Shown: positions 22,981-30,658 of the stretch, piece by piece
How the letters are laid out: every line of letters starts with the position of its first letter
How positions within the stretch are numbered: position 1 is the stretch's first letter
NCBI GenBank assembly: GCA_963800475.1
Contig: CAWDAZ010000001.1
Location: 124,001-188,000, forward strand
Origin: Palsa-465 sp963800475
GTDB taxonomy: Bacteria; Actinomycetota; Thermoleophilia; Solirubrobacterales; Solirubrobacteraceae
Direction of reading: 5' to 3'
Length of the DNA: 64,000 nt
Notes under the pieces: generated by a model
Databases searched by the model: none
What the model was told of the DNA's origin: nothing
The model's input: only the letters and a program-made list of their open reading frames with translations
Translations under genes and position numbers: made by a program

Positions 22981-25337
22981 TGCGGTGGCTCGGGACGGCC
23001 CTGCATCGCCGCCCACACGCGCGCCGGCGTGCACGGCATGTCGATGTGGGTGACGCCGTGCGATTCGCGCAGCGCGTCGATCACGGCGTTCACGATCGCC
23101 GGCGGCGAGCCGACGTTCGGCGACTCGCCGACGCCCTTCGCGCCGAGCGGGTGGTGCGGGCACGGGGTGACGGTCTCGCCGAGCTCGAAGTCCGGGCACT
23201 CGAGCGCGGTCGGGATCAGGTAGTCCATGAACGAGGAGTTCAGGCAGTTGCCCTCCTCGTCGAACGTGATCACCTCCATCAGCGCGATCCCGATCCCCTC
23301 GGCGAGCCCGCCGTGGATCTGGCCGTCGACGATCATCGGGTTGATCCGCACGCCGCAGTCGTCGACCGCGATGAACCGCCGCACCTTCACGTGCCCGGTG
23401 TCCGGGTCGATGTCGACGACCGCGATGTATGCGCCGTACGGGTAGGTCAGGTTGGGCGGGTCGTAGATCACCTGCGCGTCGAGCCCGCCCTCCAGCCCCT
23501 CGGGCATCGGCTCGCCGCTGTACGCGTACCGCGCGATCTCATCGATCGGCACGCCCTTCGACGGATCGCCCTTCACGAACCAGCGGCCCTTCTCCCAGGC
23601 GAGGTCCTCGGGCCGGGTCTCGAGCATCGTCGAGGCGATCAGCCGCGCCTTGTCGCGGACCTTCCGCGACACGACCGCCGCTGCCCCGCCCGACACGGGC
23701 GTCGAGCGACTCCCGTACGTACCGAGCCCGAACGGGGTGCGATCGGTGTCGCCGTGGCGGACCTGCACGTCCTCGGGCGGGATTCCGAGCTCCTCGGCGA
23801 CGATCTGCGCAAACGTCGTCTCGTGGCCCTGGCCCTGGGTCTGACAGGAGACGGAGATGATCGCCTTGCCCGACGGGTGCACGCGCAGGTCGGCGCCGTC
23901 GTTCATCGCCAGCCCGAGGATGTCCATGTGCTTGCGCGGGCCGGCGCCGACGCCCTCGGTGAAGAACGACACGCCGATCCCCATCAGCTCGCCACGCGCC
24001 CGCTTCTCGGCCTGCTCGCGGCGCAGCTCGTCGTAGCCGGCGATCTCGATCGCGACCTTCATCGTCTTCCCGTAGTCACCCGAGTCGTAGGTCCACCCGG
24101 TGGTCGTCTCGTACGGGAACTGCTCGGGCTTGATGAAGCTCTTCATGCGCAGCTCGATCGGGTCGACGCCGAGCTCGTCGGCGAGCGCGCCGACCATCCG
24201 CTCGACCAGGTACACGGCCTCGGTGATCCGGAACGAGCACCGGTACGCGACGCCGCCCGGGGCCTTGTTCGAGTACACGGCCTTGACCTGCACGTGCGAG
24301 GCCTCGAGGTCATAGGAGCCGCAGCAGATGTGGAAGAACCCGGCCGGGAACTTGGTCGGCTGGGCGGTCGAGTCGAACGCGCCGTGGTCGGCGATCACGT
24401 CGACGCGCAGGCCGGTGATCTTGCCGTCCCTGGCGCACATCTCCGCGTGCATGATGTAGTCGCGCGCGAACCCGGTCGAGACGAGGTTCTCGGTGCGGTC
24501 CTCGATCCACTTGACCGGGGCGCCGGCGACGATCGAGCCGGCGATCGCGCACACGTAGCCGGGGTAGATCGGCACCTTGTTGCCGAACCCGCCGCCGATG
24601 TCGTTGCACATGATCCGGATCATGTGCTCGGCGAGGCCGGCGACGTGCGCGTAGATCGTGCGGTGCGCGTTCGGCGCCTGGTTGCCGTTGTAGATGTCGA
24701 GCTGCCCGGTCAGCGGGTTGAAGTCGGCGATCATCCCGCACGTCTCGAGCGGCGCCGGGTGGCAGCGCGGGTAGATGATGTCGCGGCTCACGACGGTGTC
24801 GGCCTCGGCGAACACGCGGTCGGTGGCCTGCTCGTCCCCGGCCTCCCACAGCGGGCTGGCGAGGTTGTCGGTCTGGTCGGGCTTGTCGTCGCGGATCAGC
24901 GGCGCGTCGGGGTCGAGCGCCTTGCGCGCGTTGACGACCGCGGGCAGCGGGTCGTACTCGACGTCGATCAGCTCCAGCGCGTCGCGCGCCGAGTACTCGT
25001 CGGTCGCCACCACGAACGCGACCTCCTGGTGCTGGAAGCGCACCTTGTCCCCGGCGAGCACCGCCTGGGTGTCGTAGGAGATCGTCGGCATCCACGCGAG
25101 CCCGAGTGTCTCGAGGTCCTTGGCGGTGACGACTGCGGCGACGTTCGGATGCGCGAGTGCGCGCGAGGTGTCGATCGAGGTGATCTTCGCGTGCGCATAC
25201 GGGCTGCGGAGGATCGCGCCGTGCAGCATTCCCGGGAGGCGGATGTCGTCGAGGTAGGTCCCCTTGCCGCGGATGAAGCGCGCGTCCTCCTTGCGCTTCA
25301 GCCGGCCGAAGCCGATTGGTCGCTCCGTAACCGCCAT
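22977..25337 (-). CDS. coxL: Aerobic CO dehydrogenase large subunit, form I
   Basis: A 786-residue molybdopterin subunit that oxidises CO to CO2 at a Mo-S-Cu site. AYRCSFR at 364-370 is the form I active-site signature (AYXCSFR), with Cys367 as the copper-bearing cysteine; form II enzymes have AYRGAGR. Other landmarks are FGNKVPIYPG after NDIGGGFG (~246-260), the cofactor-binding QGQGHE (501-506) and the C-terminal HHPLGAKGVGESP loop with the catalytic Glu. Length is usual for the family. It lies in canonical M-S-L order and is coupled to coxD. Confidence 0.95.
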   Translation of the reverse strand: MAVTERPIGFGRLKRKEDARFIRGKGTYLDDIRLPGMLHGAILRSPYAHAKITSIDTSRALAHPNVAAVVTAKDLETLGLAWMPTISYDTQAVLAGDKVRFQHQEVAFVVATDEYSARDALELIDVEYDPLPAVVNARKALDPDAPLIRDDKPDQTDNLASPLWEAGDEQATDRVFAEADTVVSRDIIYPRCHPAPLETCGMIADFNPLTGQLDIYNGNQAPNAHRTIYAHVAGLAEHMIRIMCNDIGGGFGNKVPIYPGYVCAIAGSIVAGAPVKWIEDRTENLVSTGFARDYIMHAEMCARDGKITGLRVDVIADHGAFDSTAQPTKFPAGFFHICCGSYDLEASHVQVKAVYSNKAPGGVAYRCSFRITEAVYLVERMVGALADELGVDPIELRMKSFIKPEQFPYETTTGWTYDSGDYGKTMKVAIEIAGYDELRREQAEKRARGELMGIGVSFFTEGVGAGPRKHMDILGLAMNDGADLRVHPSGKAIISVSCQTQGQGHETTFAQIVAEELGIPPEDVQVRHGDTDRTPFGLGTYGSRSTPVSGGAAAVVSRKVRDKARLIASTMLETRPEDLAWEKGRWFVKGDPSKGVPIDEIARYAYSGEPMPEGLEGGLDAQVIYDPPNLTYPYGAYIAVVDIDPDTGHVKVRRFIAVDDCGVRINPMIVDGQIHGGLAEGIGIALMEVITFDEEGNCLNSSFMDYLIPTALECPDFELGETVTPCPHHPLGAKGVGESPNVGSPPAIVNAVIDALRESHGVTHIDMPCTPARVWAAMQGRPEPPQ

Positions 25338-25340
25338 CGA

Positions 25341-25811
25341 TTATGCCTCCTGGGTCTGGTGCTCGGCCGCCCACCGCACGGCGGCGACGATGTTCTTGTA
25401 GCCCGTGCAGCGGCAGATAGACCCGGAAATTGCGATCCGGATCTCCTCCTCACTCGGGTTGGGGTTCTCGTCGAGCAGCGCCCGGGTCGTCATCAGCATC
25501 CCCGGCGTGCAGAACCCGCAGTGCAGCGCGTGCATCTCGTGGAAGCCCTGCTGGATCGGGTCAAGACGTCCGTGCTGCTCGAGCGACTCGACGGTCCGGA
25601 TCTCGTGCCCTTCGGCCATCGCCGCGAGGATCGTGCACGATTTGACCGGCCTGCCGTCCATCAGCACGACGCACGCACCGCAATTCGACGTGTCGCACCC
25701 CCAGTGCGTGCCGGTCAGTCCCTCGGTGTCGCGGATGTAGTGGACCAGCAGCTGGCGCGGCTCGACGTCGCGGGACACCTGCTCGCCGTTGATGTTGAGG
25801 TTCAGTTGCAT
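25341..25811 (-). CDS. coxS: CO dehydrogenase small subunit (2[2Fe-2S])
   Basis: A 156-residue iron-sulfur subunit. The plant-type cluster is bound by Cys39, Cys44, Cys47 (GCDTSNCGAC) and Cys59, and the second cluster by Cys98, Cys101 (HCGFCTPG), Cys133 and Cys135 (ICRCTGY). It carries electrons from the Mo centre in CoxL to FAD in CoxM. It is two bases downstream of coxM and three bases upstream of coxL. Confidence 0.95.
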   Translation of the reverse strand: MQLNLNINGEQVSRDVEPRQLLVHYIRDTEGLTGTHWGCDTSNCGACVVLMDGRPVKSCTILAAMAEGHEIRTVESLEQHGRLDPIQQGFHEMHALHCGFCTPGMLMTTRALLDENPNPSEEEIRIAISGSICRCTGYKNIVAAVRWAAEHQTQEA

Positions 25812-25813
25812 GC

Positions 25814-26689
25814 TCAGGCCTCCTGCTTCAGCGCGCGGCCGCTCGCTCGCCGCAGCGCGCGCGTCGTCAGCACCCCGGCGAGGTGACGCTTGTAGTCGAC
25901 CGGCCCGCGTCCGTCTCGCACCGGCGCGCAGTCCTCGGATGCGATCTGCCCCGCCTGCTCGAACAGCTCCTCCGACGGCGCGGCTCCGTTCAGGAGCTCC
26001 GTCACGCGCTTCACATTGATCGTCGTCGGCCCGACCGCGCTGAGCGCGACGCCTGCATCGACGATCCTGCCGCCATCGACCCAGACCGCGGCCGAGGCGG
26101 CGGCGATCGCCCAGTCGCCGGCGCGCCGCTCGAGCTTCTCGTGGGCGCTGCCGCCGCCGGGCCGCAGCGGCAACCGAACCTCGATCAGGATCTCATTGTC
26201 CTTGACGGCGGTCATGTACGGCCCGATGTGGAACTCGTCGAGCGCGACGACGCGCTCGCCCCCCGGCCCGCGCAGCACCGCTGTGCCCTGCAGCGCCACG
26301 CACACCGCAGACAGATCCTCGGCTGCGTCGCCCTGGCACAGCGAGCCGCCGATCGTGCCGCGGTTGCGGACGACCGGGTCGGCGATCACGAGCTCGGCGT
26401 CGCGGAACACCGGGAAGTGCCGGGCGAGCAGCTCCGAGTCGAGCAGCTCGACGTGGCGGGTCAGCGCGCCGATCGCGACCTGGCCGGGCTGCTCGCGGAT
26501 GTAGGCGAGCTCGTCGAGGTCGTTGATGTCGATCAGGTGCTCGGGCCTGGCGAGCCTGAGCTTCATCATCGGCAGCAGGCTGTGGCCGCCGGCGATCACG
26601 CGTGCCTCGGGCCCGAGCCGCTGCAGCGACGCGAGCGCGCCATCGACGCTCGTTGCGCGCTCGTACTCAAACGGGGCTGGAGTCTGCAC
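25814..26689 (-). CDS. coxM: CO dehydrogenase medium subunit (FAD-binding)
   Basis: A 291-residue flavoprotein with the two FAD-pyrophosphate motifs AGGHS (33-37) and TIGGS (112-116), and a C-terminal domain ending in VDYKRHLAGVLTTRALRRA. It passes electrons from CoxS to the quinone pool. The GTG at 26689 lies 23 bp inside the end of the upstream small membrane protein and has AAGGGA six bases before it, so the membrane cassette and the enzyme genes are one coupled transcript. Confidence 0.93.
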   Translation of the reverse strand: MQTPAPFEYERATSVDGALASLQRLGPEARVIAGGHSLLPMMKLRLARPEHLIDINDLDELAYIREQPGQVAIGALTRHVELLDSELLARHFPVFRDAELVIADPVVRNRGTIGGSLCQGDAAEDLSAVCVALQGTAVLRGPGGERVVALDEFHIGPYMTAVKDNEILIEVRLPLRPGGGSAHEKLERRAGDWAIAAASAAVWVDGGRIVDAGVALSAVGPTTINVKRVTELLNGAAPSEELFEQAGQIASEDCAPVRDGRGPVDYKRHLAGVLTTRALRRASGRALKQEA

Positions 26690-27257
26690 CGTCGGTCCCT
26701 TCGGGGTATTGGACGGGGGAGTCGGTCCCGATCACGGGCGAGCGGGGCATCGGCTCGGGCCGCTCGGGGCGGCCGCCGGGGTACAGCGCTCGCGCCGACG
26801 CGCTCCCGTACGCGGGGTCGCGGATCGCGGGTCCGTTCGGGCTCGTCGCGGCGATCGGCGCCTCGCGGCCGAGCCGGGCGAGCGTCAGCGTGCCCTTCGT
26901 GTAGACCTCGCTGATCCGCGGCGCGGCGACCGACTTGCTGTCCGGGAAGTTCCGCAGCCCCTCGGCGGCGGCGCCCGGGTACAGCCCGTCGACGAGCCCG
27001 ACGGCATCGTCGAGCCCGGCCTTCTTGACGAGCAGACCCTCGAGCAGGTCGACGCCGGCGTCGAGGTTCGCGTTGATCGTCCCGACCACGTCGGCGACCG
27101 GCGCGGTCTTGTCGATGATCCCGGTGACGCCGGTGATCGCGTCGTCCAGGCTGCTCGTGATCGAACGCAGCGAGAAGATCGTCATCACCAGGTACACGAC
27201 GATCGCGGCGATGATCAGCACGACCGCGACGATCATCACTACTCCTGCGGCTGGCAT
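26667..27257 (-). CDS. Small membrane protein 5 of the cox operon
   Basis: A 196-residue protein with one N-terminal membrane helix (GVVMIVAVVLIIAAIVVYLVMTIFSL), an amphipathic region rich in D, V and I (SSLDDAITGVTGIIDKTAPVADVVGTINANLDAGVDLLEGLLV), then a Pro/Gly-rich, probably disordered C terminus (PGGRPERPEPMPRSPV). ATG 27257 has GGGAGG upstream. Its stop lies inside coxM. I do not recognise the family. The layout (one anchor plus a soluble helical part) resembles the four preceding genes. Confidence 0.75.
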   Translation of the reverse strand: MPAAGVVMIVAVVLIIAAIVVYLVMTIFSLRSITSSLDDAITGVTGIIDKTAPVADVVGTINANLDAGVDLLEGLLVKKAGLDDAVGLVDGLYPGAAAEGLRNFPDSKSVAAPRISEVYTKGTLTLARLGREAPIAATSPNGPAIRDPAYGSASARALYPGGRPERPEPMPRSPVIGTDSPVQYPEGTDGADSSPV

Positions 27258-27267
27258 CGCACCTCCC

Positions 27268-27525
27268 TCACGCGTCGTCGACGATCACGTCGAGCGAGCC
27301 GCCGTAGTCGGCGGCGGCCTCGATGGTCTTGATCACCTGGTCCTGCGTGGTCAGCAGCAGCGGCACTGCGTCCAGGTCGGCCGACGCCGCGCCGGCGACC
27401 GAGGCGATCTGCCGGGCGCTCGGGGCGATCTTGCTCGCCGCGCGCCACACGCCATGCAGAAGGTAGATCACAACCGGCAGCACGACCAGCAGCAACACCG
27501 CGTCGCCGATCCATTCGAGCGTCAT
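27268..27525 (-). CDS. Small membrane protein 4 of the cox operon
   Basis: An 85-residue protein: a single helix (WIGDAVLLLVVLPVVIYLLHGVW) near the N terminus, a short basic turn (RAASK), then a helical soluble part (ARQIASVAGAASADLDAVPLLLTTQDQVIKTIEAAADY) and an acidic end. The ATG at 27525 overlaps the previous stop by four bases. Unknown family. Hydrophobic positions in the soluble part recur at heptad-like spacing, which would suit packing against its partners. Confidence 0.72.
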   Translation of the reverse strand: MTLEWIGDAVLLLVVLPVVIYLLHGVWRAASKIAPSARQIASVAGAASADLDAVPLLLTTQDQVIKTIEAAADYGGSLDVIVDDA

Positions 27526-27797
27526 GTCGGCCGCCTCTCGGCGACGACCTTCGCCTTCTTCGCGATACCCGGAAGCGCGCCGAGGATGATGTCGAACTGC
27601 GCGTTGATCGCCTTGACCGCCGGCTCGAGCGGCTTCAGGTGCTCGGCCTCGACGCCGGTCAGCGCGGAGGCGAGCTGGTCGAGGTCGGTGGAGATCGAGT
27701 CGAGGTCCGCACGAACCTTGATCAGCGCGGCGGCGAGCACCGCGACGATCACGACCGCCAGCACGACGCTGAGGATGATCAGGGTGGTCTGGCTCAT
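27522..27797 (-). CDS. Small membrane protein 3 of the cox operon
   Basis: A 91-residue protein with a strongly hydrophobic N-terminal helix (TLIILSVVLAVVIVAVLAAALI) followed by a coiled-coil-like segment (KVRADLDSISTDLDQLASALTGVEAEHLKPLEPAVKAINAQFDIIL) and a basic end (AKKAKVVAERR). ATG 27797 overlaps the previous stop by four bases. It resembles the DUF948-type architecture (anchor plus coiled coil), but I cannot assign it to a family. Confidence 0.74.
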   Translation of the reverse strand: MSQTTLIILSVVLAVVIVAVLAAALIKVRADLDSISTDLDQLASALTGVEAEHLKPLEPAVKAINAQFDIILGALPGIAKKAKVVAERRPT

Positions 27798-28117
27798 GCC
27801 GCACCGTCCCCGGCCGGTGCCGCCGCCTCGGCCGGCTGGGCGTAGCCGTCCGTCAGCGCGTTCATGTACCCATCCTGGACGACCGCCTCCTCGACGATCT
27901 TCCCGAGCACGGGCGCGGTCGCCTCGAGCTGCGGGATGTTGGCGGTGTTGCCCGCGACCTGGCCGGCGACCTCGAGCAGGCGGTGGGCGGAGCTCCTGAT
28001 GCTGGTGGTGGTCCTGATCAGGACCAGCAGCAGCGCGGCGACGGCCAGCGCCGCGACGACGCCGATGATCAGCGCGATCCCCCAGGCGCCGTGGTTGGTG
28101 AGCGCGATCCCGATCAC
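27794..28117 (-). CDS. Small membrane protein 2 of the cox operon
   Basis: A 107-residue protein with one membrane helix (GIALIIGVVAALAVAALLLVLI), a polar helical region (RTTTSIRSSAHRLLEVAGQVAGNTANIPQLEATAPVLGKIVEEAV) and an Ala/Pro tail. GTG 28117 overlaps the previous stop by four bases. Spaced Ile, Leu and Val in the soluble part suggest helix packing with its sister proteins. Unknown family. Confidence 0.73.
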   Translation of the reverse strand: MIGIALTNHGAWGIALIIGVVAALAVAALLLVLIRTTTSIRSSAHRLLEVAGQVAGNTANIPQLEATAPVLGKIVEEAVVQDGYMNALTDGYAQPAEAAAPAGDGAA

Positions 28118-28377
28118 TTCCCGACCGCCACCTTCCGCAGCGCGCGAGCGGAGTGCAGGATCCGCACCCCGGAGTCGTTGATCCGCGCCACCCCGTCCAG
28201 CGGGTCGGTCTGCTCGCGGACCTGCTCGAGGCCCGCGACCGCCGTCTTGGCCTGCGCGTCGATCCGCCTCGCGAGCAGCACGATCGTGATCACGATCGCC
28301 GCGGCGACCAGCACGACCACGATCCCGAGCGCGAGCCCGATGTACCAGCCGGTGGAAGCACCGATCACGGTTGGCAA
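28114..28377 (-). CDS. Small membrane protein 1 of the cox operon (first gene)
   Basis: An 87-residue protein with a single helix (YIGLALGIVVVLVAAAIVITIVLLA), then ARRIDAQAKTAVAGLEQVREQTDPLDGVARI, a coiled-coil-like stretch, and a basic end (HSARALRKVAVGK). TTG 28377 is chosen because GGAGG stands six bases upstream. It is the first gene of the cassette and so probably the first gene of the whole cox transcript. Confidence 0.73.
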   Translation of the reverse strand: MPTVIGASTGWYIGLALGIVVVLVAAAIVITIVLLARRIDAQAKTAVAGLEQVREQTDPLDGVARINDSGVRILHSARALRKVAVGK

Positions 28378-28464
28378 GCCGTACCTCCGATCTGTCTAAC
28401 GCTCAGCCTCGTGACTCGATTCTCTACCTTCGAGTTTGAGAGCGCAAGCGTTTAATCGCAGCGC
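28378..28464 (-). promoter_or_regulatory. Leader region of the cox operon, with weak promoter and hairpin
   Basis: This 87-bp gap separates the phosphoesterase stop from the first cox-operon gene. A broken hairpin (AGCGC at 28441-28445 with GCGCT at 28461-28465, inner GCG/CGC around TTTAAT) could end the upstream transcript. On the minus strand TTGCGC followed 17 bp later by GAGAAT is a weak promoter candidate. The match is poor, so this is low confidence. Confidence 0.3.
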
Positions 28465-30462
28465 TCAGCAGGATGGCTTCGGCGCCAGGTCGGTGGTCGG
28501 GCAGGCCGGCAGGATCAGCGGCGGCCGCGGCGCCTGAGCGAAGTCGAAGTCGGCCGTCAGGTTGCCGAGTAAGGGACTCGCCTCGCGGACATCGGGACGG
28601 GGATCGGGACGGCCGTCGGTCTTCGGGTCGAGGCGCTGGCCGCCGAGGAAGTCGTCCTCTATGAACTTGTTGTACGCGTCGTGGCTGAGCGTCTGCGGGT
28701 CGATCATCCCGGCTCTCGCATATGGACTGATCACGATCCCCGGCACCCGCAGGCCGTACCCGTTCAGATCGGCGGCCGGCGGGGCGACGTGGTCGTAGAA
28801 CCCGCCCCAGTCATCCCACGACAGGAAGATCGCCGTGCTACTCCAGTCGGGGCTCCGCATGATCGCGTTGACCAGCCCGGTCACATACGTCTGCCCCGCG
28901 CTGACGAGCGCCGTCGGGTGCTCGGACACCTTGCCGTTCGGGTCGATCCACGAGACGGCCGGCAGCGTCCCGTTCTTGGCGGCGGTGAAGAAGTTCGACA
29001 GCGTCTGGATGTCGCCGAGCTGGCCGTCCTGCGACACGTCGGTGAACGACGGGAGCGGGTTCCAGATCCCTGGCGTCTTCGGTCCCTGTTGCACGGGTGC
29101 GCAGGTCATCGCGCTGTCGCTCTCGCAGTCGGGCTCGGTGCCCTTGAACACGTAGTAGCCCCAGCTGACGCCGTCCCGGTGCAACAGGTAGGTGAGGTCG
29201 GTCCACGCGTAGTGCGGCTGCCCGTCCGAGGGGTTGGGGCTCTGGAGCGCGTTGGTGCACGAGGACGGGTTCAGCGGGTCGGTGCAGAACGCCGACCACT
29301 CCGAAACCTGGAACAGATGCTGGGGGAGGCTCCAGGAGGCGTTCGGCTCGTACATATGGTCCTGGAGCACGAAGTTCCGCGCGTACGCCCAATAATTCGG
29401 GAGCTCGCCAGCGTCGTGATACCCCATCACGTCGATGCACTGCGCCTGCGCGCCCTGGGTGCACGGGCTGCAGTTGGGATCGGTGGTCGTGCACTTCTGC
29501 CCGGTCTCCGCCTGGCCGACGACCCCGTCCATCTTGCAGCCGGCGTGTGTCGCCGGGTCGGCACAGTCCATGTCGGCGATCGCGTTCGCCTGACCGTGCG
29601 GACCCCCGAAGTTCTTGTCGCTGGTGTCGTGGAACGGCATCACGCAGCCGCCGTTGACGGGGTCCGGTACGCACGGCACGGTCCCCGGGTTCCCCGCCAG
29701 TCCCGGAATGCCATCCGCACCCGGGAACGTGCCGAAGTACTGATCGTACGACCGGTTCTCCTGCATGATGATCACGACGTGCTTGATCTTGAAGATCCCT
29801 TTGACGAGCACGGCGGCGGCGGGCGAGTACGAGTTCACGTTCTGTGCGCCCCAGCGGAGGTACGCCCGCACCTGGTAGGTCGCGTCGACGGCGGGGAACG
29901 CGTACGCGATCGAAAACGTCGAGCCGCGTCCGACGCGACCGTCCGCGACCGGCTTCCAGCCGCCCGGCGCGAGCTGCTCGAGCACGATCTGATTGGTTGC
30001 GTGCGACGGTGAGACGCTGCCGCTGAACGTCACCGGATCGCCGGGCGCGGCGCGCGCCGCCGAGGCAGCCAGCGTGATCACCGCAGCGACTCGCTGATGG
30101 ATGGTTGCGCTGCGCAGCCCGTGAGCGGTCACGTACCACCAGCGGTTGCTGTCGATCCGGGCCGTCATCGAGTACGCGCCGGAGCGGTTGGTGCGCGTCA
30201 CCTCGGTCGGGTGGAACCGCCGCTGGCCGGGGAACCTCCGCCACAGGAGCACCACCGCATTGCCCGAATGGCGCCCCTCCAGCCGGCCGGCGATCGTTAC
30301 GAGCTGGCCGGCGCTCGCGGGGTTTGGGGAGGCGACGATCGTCAGCGCATCCGCGCCGGAGGGCGCTTCGGGTCTAGCCGCCGAGCTCGTGTCCGCGACC
30401 CACCCGGCGAGCGCCGCCGAGATGGCGAGGCACAGCCATACACCTGCTCGCGATTGGCGCAT
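28465..30462 (-). CDS. Secreted phosphoesterase with N-terminal Ig-like domains (paralogue 3)
   Basis: A 665-residue exported protein. A signal peptide (VWLCLAISAALAGWVADTSSA) is followed by two beta-sandwich repeats, roughly 40-125 (TIVASPNPASAGQLVTIAGRL) and 125-210 (ITLAASAARAAPGDPVTFSGSV), resembling Ig-like substrate- or surface-binding modules. The phosphoesterase domain then begins with IKHVVIIMQENRSYDQYFG and ends with DDWGGFYDHV, the same metal motifs as the pair at 7.9-10.8 kb. ATG 30462 is preferred over ATG 30501 because GGGGAA lies nine bases upstream. Confidence 0.87.
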   Translation of the reverse strand: MRQSRAGVWLCLAISAALAGWVADTSSAARPEAPSGADALTIVASPNPASAGQLVTIAGRLEGRHSGNAVVLLWRRFPGQRRFHPTEVTRTNRSGAYSMTARIDSNRWWYVTAHGLRSATIHQRVAAVITLAASAARAAPGDPVTFSGSVSPSHATNQIVLEQLAPGGWKPVADGRVGRGSTFSIAYAFPAVDATYQVRAYLRWGAQNVNSYSPAAAVLVKGIFKIKHVVIIMQENRSYDQYFGTFPGADGIPGLAGNPGTVPCVPDPVNGGCVMPFHDTSDKNFGGPHGQANAIADMDCADPATHAGCKMDGVVGQAETGQKCTTTDPNCSPCTQGAQAQCIDVMGYHDAGELPNYWAYARNFVLQDHMYEPNASWSLPQHLFQVSEWSAFCTDPLNPSSCTNALQSPNPSDGQPHYAWTDLTYLLHRDGVSWGYYVFKGTEPDCESDSAMTCAPVQQGPKTPGIWNPLPSFTDVSQDGQLGDIQTLSNFFTAAKNGTLPAVSWIDPNGKVSEHPTALVSAGQTYVTGLVNAIMRSPDWSSTAIFLSWDDWGGFYDHVAPPAADLNGYGLRVPGIVISPYARAGMIDPQTLSHDAYNKFIEDDFLGGQRLDPKTDGRPDPRPDVREASPLLGNLTADFDFAQAPRPPLILPACPTTDLAPKPSC

Positions 30463-30658
30463 GATCGCGCTTCCCCTTGCCGGCTTGGACGCTCGGCTCA
30501 TTGAGCTACCGACCCGTTAACCCCTCCCTGCCGGGGGAGTTGCGCGATCAGCGCGAGCGTCGCGGAGCGGGATCGGGATTACGTCACAACTGCGACCCGG
30601 CGCGGGAGCGTCGTCTAATTTCTTGCCGCCGCACAAGGCCGAGCGTTTGGAGGCGCCC

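Noticed and set aside
23046..25886. A 946-codon open frame on the plus strand opposite coxL, coxS and coxM
   Set aside because: Its translation is an Arg/Val/Asp-rich shadow typical of high-GC antisense frames, while the opposite strand encodes well-known enzymes.
30502..30658. Possible regulatory RNA in the 157-bp divergent gap
   Set aside because: Only a short CTCCC/GGGAG hairpin is visible. No known riboswitch layout is recognised.
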